This document shows, piece by piece, positions 15,701-23,200 of a stretch of 24,900 bases of DNA. The notes under the pieces are model-generated. The model had not been told where the DNA came from. It made no database searches and saw only the letters and a program-made list of their open reading frames with translations. Each line of letters starts with the position of its first letter. Position 1 is the stretch's first letter. Both the position numbers and the translations under genes were made by a program. Origin of the DNA: a virus. The stretch is from the IMG/VR virus record IMGVR_UViG_3300047352_000310, positions 1 to 24,900 of that record. One strand, given 5' to 3'.

Positions 15701-16747
15701 AATTTAACTATAACTAATCCGCAGTCTATAACCGACGGTAGATTAGTATTTTTAGTACAACACACCGTAGGAAATTCAAATAGTACACAAACTTTAAATA
15801 TATCAGGCGGCGGAGCTAGTTTAGCTTTTACAGTAGCTTTATTAACAGTTAATACTATAGATACAGTTGCTTTTTCAGCAATAACTCCAGCATCTCAAAT
15901 ATTTAATAATAGCGGAAGTAACAATGTTGTTTTTTCTACAGCAGCTTTTACAAACTATTACATAGATCCTGCTAATATTACTGTTAATATTTCAGGAATG
16001 CCTGCGGCAACAAATCCAGGCACTATTACAAATGCTAGAAATGGAGATAATGTTGTTTATACTCTTCCTGTAACTGTACCAACAGAAGCTACAGCGGGAA
16101 CTATAACAATAAATGGAACAGCAACACTTAAATATACATTAACTTGGGGACAAGGAAATGTTGCATCACCGGGTGTTATAGCAACACCTAACGGCACCGC
16201 TGTAGGAACGGCTTATTACAATTCTCCTTTTGAGGCGGCAGAATCAAGAACGGCAACTATTACGTATACATGCTTAGCTAATGAAGTATTAACTACATCT
16301 AGCTACACTGATAGCGGAGTAGGTTATCCTGCAAACACTAATATAAATAGCGTATTAAGCAATAACGACGGACAACTTACAATAACTATAATTGTGCCTG
16401 CGTTAATTGGTGATACTACCGCTACGCCTACAATAACAGCAACAGGAGCAACTACTGCAACTTTAGGAACAACAACAACTCCGCAAGCAATTAATCAAGC
16501 AGGAGATAGCGTTGTAATATCAGGAACTTGGAATGTAAATGGTTCAGCAAGTCCTAGTGACAATTGGATATTATTAAACGGAGTAAATGGAACTGCTGCG
16601 CTAACGCCAGGCAATTCTTTTACAATAGGAGCAACTGAAAATACAACAGGCTCATCAAGAACCGGAACAATTACATTAGCAACTACTAACACAAGAGTTT
16701 CTGCTAGCGTTCCTAATCAAGTAATAACTATTAACCAAGCAGGATAA
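12776..16747 (+). CDS. Large tail protein ('stabilisation/muzzle' type) with C-terminal Ig-like and BACON domains
   Basis: The 1323-aa protein starts 'FNVGKMNRDLDDRLVPPGEYREGFNI', a hallmark N-terminus of the tail stabilisation (muzzle) proteins of crAss-like and similar podoviruses. A beta-propeller-like core follows to about residue 905, ending in 'YNALSYEGDEGWGVEYIKTDI'. Residues about 935-1240 form several Thr/Ala/Asn-rich Ig-like stretches. Residues 1244-1323 resemble a BACON domain, with 'NWILLNG', 'TIGATENTTGSSRTGTITL' and the final 'QVITINQAG'. BACON domains bind glycans or mucin in Bacteroidota proteins and are known from crAssphage. The likely place is the distal tail. The C-terminal extension suggests an adhesive or glycan-binding addition to a structural tail protein. 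The core call is firm; BACON is well supported by motif. Confidence 0.75.
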   Translation: MPEIKRTFNVGKMNRDLDDRLVPPGEYREGFNITVGQSESSDVGSIENLLGNEAVAQSNLTNGKCIGYISDTGTEKIYFFVTSNSSYNETNTGQHGLFEYDQKTKQTTALVVSAQLNLHQSYPITGINIVDDLLFWTDNRNYPRKLNVVTARNNTSYYTTANDIDNLISVAKFAPYESPTLVSATRESNISSTFMEDKLIRFSYRWQFDDNEYSTLAPFSPIVFSRLNETDTISTSLSNFGEIETFVNAINQVQLQIPTPTGYGIKNVELIYKESGSGTLYVVDDQDVTTEPFVNFTYSSTDPFRTLPGDQLTRVYDAVPIKAKAQEVAGGRLVYGNFLQNYDIPDISFTVSRTGETSARNNILENQSVKSRRTYQVGIVLADKFGRQSPVILSSSGTDTVFIDPGNGDAASTTAFNALRITFTDTTQIPSWAYSYRVVVKQREQEYYNWISTIDAANTVNRFGDSINKIPRDQTATIPPSTSPTISPCDVSVYPKFLSGSNVYTKPHANLTKVQSISNPSGDALVTTIDNSGASVTSGLCVFETEPVSSDLDIFYETSTGGLVSEIPATTTDISFFNCILLTFTTGNHIEINRIRAGFNEPFFDIGVRAFVVQENFTQERRKNTLIHSSGLLNSRTGINYINQFNESEGGLTISLDPLDGSIQKLFVDDTQVIIFQEDKVSRSPVNKNFIYSAEGGAVPVTSNTQFLGTVAAYAGEFGISQNPQSFASYGFAKYFTDKNRGTVLRLSQNGITEIAKLGMGDFFRDALKQSSKIIGSYDEYNRCYELTIIGQGFDSNEDINSETASNGYLTLAFDDRSNGWTSFKGFKQEGGISLNNYYYTFNSGTLWEHHSENVTHNNFYNSGTQKSYVIPIFNDAPSLVKQYNALSYEGDEGWGVEYIKTDISSSGEIPQVATSFSTTLQLSGAADNSVFNGANTVIAKENEGISWAIFVEPLNSQFEFKNINDIVLTSASGSNLTITNPQSITDGRLVFLVQHTVGNSNSTQTLNISGGGASLAFTVALLTVNTIDTVAFSAITPASQIFNNSGSNNVVFSTAAFTNYYIDPANITVNISGMPAATNPGTITNARNGDNVVYTLPVTVPTEATAGTITINGTATLKYTLTWGQGNVASPGVIATPNGTAVGTAYYNSPFEAAESRTATITYTCLANEVLTTSSYTDSGVGYPANTNINSVLSNNDGQLTITIIVPALIGDTTATPTITATGATTATLGTTTTPQAINQAGDSVVISGTWNVNGSASPSDNWILLNGVNGTAALTPGNSFTIGATENTTGSSRTGTITLATTNTRVSASVPNQVITINQAG

Positions 16748-16748
16748 C

Positions 16749-16988
16749 ATGGCTGATATAATATCATTTCCTTTTGAAAAAAAAGAAGGCAAGTATTTTG
16801 CACCTATAGTTTCAGAACAGACTAAATATAAAGTTGAAAATGGAGCTGTGGTAGAAGATGGCAAAGAATTGATTTCAGGTATAAAAGGAGCTTTTGCTAT
16901 AACAAAGCTAATACTTCCTGTAAATCAAGCAAGTACTAAAAAAGAATTGTTTGCTTTAAATTCAGAAGCAGTAAATTCATCGAATTAA
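16749..16988 (+). CDS. Small protein of unknown function after tail gene
   Basis: The 79-aa product (MADIISFPFEKKEGKYFAPI...) starts one base after the stop of the tail protein and ends 5 bases before the GNAT-like gene. It contains short beta-type segments (GKYFAPIVSE, KVENGAVVEDGKE) and a hydrophobic helix-like stretch (GIKGAFAITKLILPV), too short and polar-flanked to be a sure membrane span. No motif is recognised. It may be a tail-associated accessory or chaperone. Gene reality is supported by tight fit and common codon style. Confidence 0.5.
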   Translation: MADIISFPFEKKEGKYFAPIVSEQTKYKVENGAVVEDGKELISGIKGAFAITKLILPVNQASTKKELFALNSEAVNSSN

Positions 16989-16993
16989 ATTAT

Positions 16994-17434
16994 ATGCAAT
17001 TACAAGTTAGAAAATTACAAGAATCCGATTGGGATTTAATACCAAAGTGGTGGGAAGCTTACGGCTCTGAAGGCTTCCCTCGTGACTTTTTACCCGGAGC
17101 ATTTCAAGTGGGTGATAAACAAGAAAAAAAACGTGAAGGGCTAGGCGGCTTTATGGTTTGCAAAGGGGATGACCCTATTGCAGCTATGTGGCTGTGGATG
17201 ACAAATAGTAAGATGGCAATTCCAGCTGTTGTAGTTAGTGATAAATCTTATCGTGACACAGACAGAAGTGATGCATTGCAACTCTTAGTAGATTTTACAA
17301 CTGATTTTGCTGAAGACTTAGGTTATAAATATGCATTTGCATGGGCAAAACCAGGTAGATTATTAGAAAAATATAAAAAAGCGGAGTATTATTGCGATGA
17401 AACTCCATCTTATGAATTAATACTAAAATACTAA
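16994..17434 (+). CDS. GNAT-like acetyltransferase-fold protein
   Basis: The 146-aa protein has the overall order of a GNAT fold: N-terminal 'LQVRKLQESDWDLIPKWWEAYG', a central sheet with 'GGFMVCKGDDPIAAMWLWMTNS' and 'AIPAVVVSDKSY', a following helix 'SDALQLLVDFTTDFAEDLGY', and 'YAFAWAK' then 'LLEKYKKAEYY'. The acetyl-CoA pyrophosphate loop expected after the central strand (R/Q-x-x-G-x-G/A) is replaced by RDTDRSDA, so catalysis is doubtful. Similar small proteins occur among structural genes of marine phages. It could be an acetyltransferase modifying virion or host proteins, or a structural protein derived from that fold. The next gene starts in the stop codon (TAATG). Confidence 0.6.
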   Translation: MQLQVRKLQESDWDLIPKWWEAYGSEGFPRDFLPGAFQVGDKQEKKREGLGGFMVCKGDDPIAAMWLWMTNSKMAIPAVVVSDKSYRDTDRSDALQLLVDFTTDFAEDLGYKYAFAWAKPGRLLEKYKKAEYYCDETPSYELILKY

Positions 17435-18627
17435 TGGGAGACGTAGTAAAAGGTGTAGCATCACTTTTTGGGGGTAGAAAAAGAAGAAGAGAACAAGCCG
17501 CAGCAACTAAAGGCTTAGACGCAGCAAGAGGAAGGCAAGATGCTTTTGATTTGCAGAATGTGTACGCTGGTATGGATACTCCAGATATATCAATGTCCGG
17601 TTATGATCCCTCTCAGGCTCAGATTGGCCAATTAGGACCAGCTCAACAAGCTCAGTTAGCGCAGTTAGCACCATCACAAGGGTATGAAGCGCAAGGCTAT
17701 ACAGCGCAAGGGTATGACCCAAGAACAACCTCTATAGGAGGTTTAGCCAGAGGTGCTGATACAGGATTAACCAATACAATGGCTAACTTGCAAGTTTCAA
17801 CAGCCGCTGCAGATATGCAAGCAAGAGAAGCGGATCAAGCTTTAGCTGCATCACAAGATTTAGCAGCGCAAGCCGGCACAGGGGCTGGTGGTGCAACAGC
17901 ATTAGCTGCGCAGGCTGCGAAATCAAAAGCAGGCGTTGCGGCTTCTATAGATCAACAGGTTAAAAGAAATGAAATGCTTAGAGCCCAAGGCGAAAGTGAA
18001 TTACAAAGAGCTCAACTTGCTCAAGGTAATTTAGCTTCTAAATTTGATTTAGGACAAAGTCAGTTTAATGTTGGTGCTCAAAACAGAGCTGCGCAATTTG
18101 GAGCACAAGCACAAAATCAAGCAGCACAATTTGGTGCACAGGCACAAAACCAAGCTGCAAGGTTTGGAGCCGGAGCTGCTAATCAATTTGCCTTAGCTCA
18201 GTTTGGTGCTGCAAATCAAATGAATCAGTTTAACGTAGGACAACAAAATCGTTTTGCACAAACACAATTTGGTGCAGAAAATCAATTTGCATTAGCTAAT
18301 CAGCAAGCACAGAATCAAGCTGCTAGATTTGGAGCAACAGCTGCAAACCAAGCGCAAATGGCCGCTGCAGATTACCAGTTTAAAACTGATGTTATGGAAA
18401 GACAAGGTGATGCTGCTAGACAACAGTTTGAATTTGATAGATTACAAGATCAAACAAGTAGAGCAATGGCAAGAAGTAATGCTGCTGATGCGGCAAGGGC
18501 TCAAGCTAAGTCAGATCTTATTGGCGGTATAGCCGGTGTTGCTAACGCCGCGGTGGGTGCAGCAACGGGAGGACTTTTTGGGGATAAAGTTTCAGGTTTC
18601 ATGGATAAAGCAGGCTTCGGCGGATAA
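17434..18627 (+). CDS. Internal virion (ejection) protein candidate with 11-residue repeats
   Basis: This 397-aa protein is Gln/Ala-rich. It starts 'MGDVVKGVASLFGGRKRRREQAAA' (a short hydrophobic stretch followed by basic residues) and ends with a Gly/Ala-rich hydrophobic part, 'DLIGGIAGVANAAVGAATGGLFGDK', that could interact with membranes. Residues about 216-314 are nine near-perfect 11-residue units with N at position 2 and mostly AxFGA-type endings. Such hendecads build extended left- or right-handed helical bundles. It is the first of three genes placed, after the tail gene, like T7 gp14-gp15-gp16, so a role as internal channel or ejection protein is likely. No sequence similarity to T7 is claimed. 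Confidence 0.6.
   Translation: MGDVVKGVASLFGGRKRRREQAAATKGLDAARGRQDAFDLQNVYAGMDTPDISMSGYDPSQAQIGQLGPAQQAQLAQLAPSQGYEAQGYTAQGYDPRTTSIGGLARGADTGLTNTMANLQVSTAAADMQAREADQALAASQDLAAQAGTGAGGATALAAQAAKSKAGVAASIDQQVKRNEMLRAQGESELQRAQLAQGNLASKFDLGQSQFNVGAQNRAAQFGAQAQNQAAQFGAQAQNQAARFGAGAANQFALAQFGAANQMNQFNVGQQNRFAQTQFGAENQFALANQQAQNQAARFGATAANQAQMAAADYQFKTDVMERQGDAARQQFEFDRLQDQTSRAMARSNAADAARAQAKSDLIGGIAGVANAAVGAATGGLFGDKVSGFMDKAGFGG
18079..18375 (+). repeat. Nine tandem 33-base coding repeats (hendecad array)
   Basis: Nine consecutive 33-base units encode 11-residue repeats: QNRAAQFGAQA, QNQAAQFGAQA, QNQAARFGAGA, ANQFALAQFGA, ANQMNQFNVGQ, QNRFAQTQFGA, ENQFALANQQA, QNQAARFGATA and ANQAQMAAADY. Asn is at position 2 in every unit. 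DNA identity is highest between units 1-3 and 8, lower in the middle. The last unit is degenerate. Confidence 0.85.
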
Positions 18628-18631
18628 TAAT

Positions 18632-20188
18632 ATGGCAAACTATAATTACGACTTTTGGTCAAAAGAATTTGAATACAAGCCTGGTGGTGCTAAAAGCCAA
18701 CAGATGATTGGACAAGCTATAGATTCGTCTATAGAAGAACGCCGTTTAATGGCTGACAGAGCTGAAGCTAAAAGAGATAGGCAACTTAAAAGAAATATTT
18801 TAAATTATAACTATGCGCAAAAAATGGCGCAAGATATGGATGATTTAAATATTATGCCTACAGCTGGTGTGCAGGGAATGGGTGAAATAATGACCGCTGC
18901 TGGTAGATCTATTGCTGATCAAGCTGCTTACTTAAATAAAGAGCTTAAAAGAACCGGGGATATGACATCATATTCTGCGGCTATGGCTAGGTTGAAAGGG
19001 GAGGTTAGTAGTATTAAAAACATGGACAAAGAAGCTAAAGCTTTTTTAGGTGGAGTTAATACAGCTATAGAAAACGGTACATTTTCAGATTATAACTCAC
19101 CTGAGTTATTAGGTATGGCTGAAGATATGCGTAGAGGATCACCTAAAGGTAGATTTGAAAACATTAATGGTGTTACTACGTGGGTATCTGAAACTGTTGA
19201 TGGTAAACCATATCAAGTGGCTGCAAGTCAATTCAGCGAGCTATCTAAAAAGCTTCAAGTTAAAGATGACGTAGATACTTTATTAAAGTCCTCTATAAAT
19301 TTAAATGCAGGAAGTGGTGGTAATATATTAGCTTTTAATCAAAGCCCCTCAGGTATTGGCGGCCAAGGATTAAGCGCAGCGGATAGAGCAGCAGATTCTT
19401 TAACAGATCTTATAAACACTGCAGGACCTGGTAATAAAGAAAGAAAAAGCGCAGCTTTATTAGTTGATCATTTTGGTGTACCATCAAGAAAAGCTAAAGA
19501 GCTTATGGCTCAAGTTATTGATGAAGATCAATTAACACCTCAAGAAAAAGCGGATGGTATTGTAACAGAAGGTGATAGGCTATTGCAGCAAAAATGGTTA
19601 CAAAAAGCAGAGACTATGTATGGCATTAACCAAAAAGCTGTTAGCACTGAGCGTAGGGCTAGACAAGATCAATATGAGCAGTACAAAGAAAAAATTGACA
19701 ACAGAAAAGACGTTAATAATACAATAGCAAATCTACCTGCGGCTACTATTAATAATAATAATGAAAATGACCCGTTATCAAAATCATACATGTTTAAAGA
19801 TGAAGCAAGTAATAATCCTGGAAAGTTTTGGAATGATGTAGAAACTAGTCTTATAGAAAAAGGATTTACTAGTCCTAAGCGTGTTTATTCTGAAGCTAAA
19901 GTAATATACGACCCTAAAGATCCAAATGCTAATGAAGATGGAACCGTAACGATTCCATCTAGGTTTATGGGGTATCAAATTGTTAATGAAAAATTACCAG
20001 CTAATAGAAGAACACCTGTTATGGTTTATGCAGAAGATTTTAATAACTTAGATGATGTATACAAAAAAATATACGCAGCTACAGGAATGGAGTCTTTTGG
20101 AAGAAAACAAATTTCTGCAAGAACTAAAACAGGAACTAATGACCCTATAACTGAAATGCAAGGAATAGGGCAAGCTCAATTACCATAA
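18632..20188 (+). CDS. Second internal virion/ejection protein candidate
   Basis: The 518-aa protein starts at the ATG at 18632 (MANYNYDFWSKEFEY), not at the in-frame GTG at 18536, which would overlap the previous gene by 92 bases and add residues with no pattern. It is mainly helical, with a basic coiled-coil-like stretch at about residues 31-70 (EERRLMADRAEAKRDRQLKR), a Gly/Asn-rich centre, a helical 'RAADSLTDLINTAG...LLVDHFGVPSRKAKELM' region and a beta-type end (ITEMQGIGQAQLP). No enzymatic motif is seen. Its position between the repeat protein and the giant protein suggests a gp15-like internal head or ejection component. The family is not recognised. Confidence 0.55.
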   Translation: MANYNYDFWSKEFEYKPGGAKSQQMIGQAIDSSIEERRLMADRAEAKRDRQLKRNILNYNYAQKMAQDMDDLNIMPTAGVQGMGEIMTAAGRSIADQAAYLNKELKRTGDMTSYSAAMARLKGEVSSIKNMDKEAKAFLGGVNTAIENGTFSDYNSPELLGMAEDMRRGSPKGRFENINGVTTWVSETVDGKPYQVAASQFSELSKKLQVKDDVDTLLKSSINLNAGSGGNILAFNQSPSGIGGQGLSAADRAADSLTDLINTAGPGNKERKSAALLVDHFGVPSRKAKELMAQVIDEDQLTPQEKADGIVTEGDRLLQQKWLQKAETMYGINQKAVSTERRARQDQYEQYKEKIDNRKDVNNTIANLPAATINNNNENDPLSKSYMFKDEASNNPGKFWNDVETSLIEKGFTSPKRVYSEAKVIYDPKDPNANEDGTVTIPSRFMGYQIVNEKLPANRRTPVMVYAEDFNNLDDVYKKIYAATGMESFGRKQISARTKTGTNDPITEMQGIGQAQLP

Positions 20189-20201
20189 TAAATTATATCA
20201 C

Positions 20202-23200
20202 ATGTTTGAATACAATGGAACACAATTTACTTTAGCAGAAGTTGAATCAGCTGCTGCAAAAAGAAATTTATCATTAGATGATTATATTAATCAATTTGGT
20301 ATTAAAAAAATTGATTCACAATCTGTGGAAAAGCAAGCACCTGTTGCGGAGACAACTGCACCTGCAGCAGGGCAAACTCCCGATATGGGATCGCAGTTGG
20401 AAAGTGGTTCTTCGGAATTACAAAGTGAAGACCCTGCTTTAGGCTTTTTTGATCAAATACTTAAGCCTGATGTTGAAAGAAACGAAACTTATAAAGAAAG
20501 AGAAGCTAGACAAGAAATTGAATTACGTAATAAAGTAAATGAAAGGTTAGCTAAAGAAAAAGAACAGGGAGAATTATCTACTGCAGACAAAATGGTTAAT
20601 AGTATAACTAACGTTGCTGATCAATTTCAACAATTTATACCTAACACTGTAGTTGCTAGTAATAAAATATTTAGAGGTATATTTGGTGATGAAGCTATTG
20701 ATGCTTTTGTTGCTAATAAAAAAATACCAAAATTTTTTAAAGAAGGTTTATCTGAAAAAGATTTAGATTTTGCAATACAACAACAAAAATTGCAAGAGGC
20801 TGAAATGGGCAAAACTGGATCAATAGTTAAAGGTTTTAAAGAAGGTGATATTGGTGAAATTGCTGCAGGTATAGTAAACGGTATTACTTCTATTGGATCT
20901 TCAGCTGCTATAAACACATTAACAGCCGGAGGAGGTTTAGCTACAGATTTAATTGGCAGATCATATATTGATTATAATGAAACTTTAGCAGCTCAAAAGG
21001 GAAAAACAATTTCAGATTTAATAAGAGACAACGAAGACAAAGTTGCATTACCGGCAACAATAGGAGCTTTTAGTGCTGGTTTAGAAAGAGCTGGTCTAAA
21101 GGGAGCTGGCAAATACCTTATGAATAAAGTTGTACAAAAAGGCGTTAATAAAACTATCGCTGCGGCTTTATTATCAGGTAATAAAGAAGGATTAACTGAA
21201 CTTACACAAACAGGTTTAGACGCTGCTAATATAGCTGATGCAAAAGGCGAAAGCAAATTAGAAGCATTTGGTAATGCTGTTTTTTCAGAAGAAGGCTTAG
21301 AGTCTTACCTACAAGGTTTTGTTGGCGGAGGAATTTTGCGTGGTGGTAAATCAAATTTATTAGTTGATAAAACAGATAAATTAAAAGCTGCTACAGCTAT
21401 GCGATCTGTTTTTCAATCAAAATACGTAAAAGGCGCTTTAGAGGAAGTGGAAATTTTGCGTGAGCAAAAAACCGCTACTAAAGATAAAGAAGTAAAGAAG
21501 ACTATTGATAAACAAATAAAAGAAAAACAAAAACAAGTTGCTGAAGTTATTTTAGAAAACAATAAAATGTTTAACTCAATGACTGATAATGAAATTTATC
21601 AATCATCTAAAGAATATGACAAAGTAACTAAATTAGAACAAAAACAAGATAAAGTTAATTCAAGATTTGAAAATGGTGAAATAACCAAAGAAGATCAAAA
21701 TATACTATTAGAAGAAATAAACTCAAATATTAATAATAGTATACAAAAATTAACTAAAATTAAATCTGACGCTATAAATAGATCAGATGCTAATTTAGAA
21801 CAAAATCTTGAAACAATTGAAGGCTTATCTAGTAAAATAGAAAACCTTACGTTTAAAAGGTTTAAAACTTCTCAAGAAGTTCAAGACTACTTACTTTCTA
21901 AAGATAAAAGAAAAACTAAAAAATCAAAAATATTAGCTGAAGGCAATGATGGCACTATAATACAAAACCCTGATGGTAGTCAAGAAATAATAATAAATGA
22001 AGAAGTTTCTAAAAAAACGGGGGCTATAAACGTAGGCTCTCATGAGTTTTTACATGCAGTGTTATTTAAAACTTTACAAGATAGCCCTGAAACTGCTATT
22101 TCGTTAGGTAATTCATTAAAGACTGAAATTGACAAATTAAATAGTAAAGAAGTAAAAGATTCTGTTTTTAAAGATAGATTAGAGTTATACAAAAATGAAA
22201 AAGATGCTGTAAGAGGAGAAGAGGTTTTAGCATTGTTTTCTGATGCGACCGCTACCGGTGATTTAAAATTTAATGAAAACTTATTCACAAAAATAGGAGA
22301 TCAATTTAGAAAGATATTTGACGCAGTAGGAATTGAAAGAAAATTTGATTCAGGCAAAGACGTTTATAATTTTATAAAAGATTATAATAAAGATATTTCT
22401 AAAGGAGGATTAAGGCAAGCTTTAATAGAGGGTGCTAAAGAAGGTTTTAAAGGTAAATTAATTAAAGCTAAAAATATTGAAAAAGAAGCTGAGCAATCAA
22501 GAAAAGACTCTCGTTCAAATTTAAAAAGCTTATTAGATAAATATAAAACAAAAGAAAATTTAGTACAGCAAAGTTTACTTAAAACGCCTCAAGGACAAGA
22601 AACTTTTGATTTTACAAAATCTGAGTTTGGACAAGAAGTTGCACCTATAGTTGAGGCTGTAACTAAAAGACTATATGATCCAATACCTTTAGATGCTAAA
22701 AGAGATGTTAGTAGAAACGACTACAAAAATGGTATGATTTCTAATTTAGCAACTATTGTAGCAAATGAGTATGATCCTGCTAAACAGGATTTAGACAAGT
22801 TCGTTAGTATAAGAGCTTTTCAAAGATCTAATAGATTAGCTAAAGAACTTGGTATTGAGTCAATGGTTGAGGAAGGTGGAGCTGGTATTACAACAGACGT
22901 TACAGAAGCTAAAGCTATTACAGCTGAAGAAAAAGCCCCAGATGAAGTTTCAACTAAAAAATCTATAATTGAAGCTTTAAGCATACCGGCTAGTGTTATT
23001 GAAAAAATAAATAAACTTGCTGAACTTGCTGCTATAAAAGCAGATAAAGAGTTAGAGGGAAAAAATGTTTCTGATTTGAAAAAGCTTACCGCAAGAAATA
23101 AAGCTTTTAATGAAATATTTAGTAAACAATTATTTAATGATATAAAAGAATTATTAGGTAAAAACACTAAGAACTCTAATGATTTTTCTAAATATTTAAA

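Noticed and set aside
18536-18631. GTG start for the 518-aa gene
   Set aside because: It would overlap the 3' end of the preceding gene by 92 bases; ATG at 18632 lies 4 bases after that stop and starts a natural N-terminus.
22009-22025. A-run followed by a G-run as a ribosomal frameshift site
   Set aside because: The phase of the A-run does not give a canonical X-XXY-YYZ heptamer in frame, and the 0 frame continues open for more than 2.8 kb.
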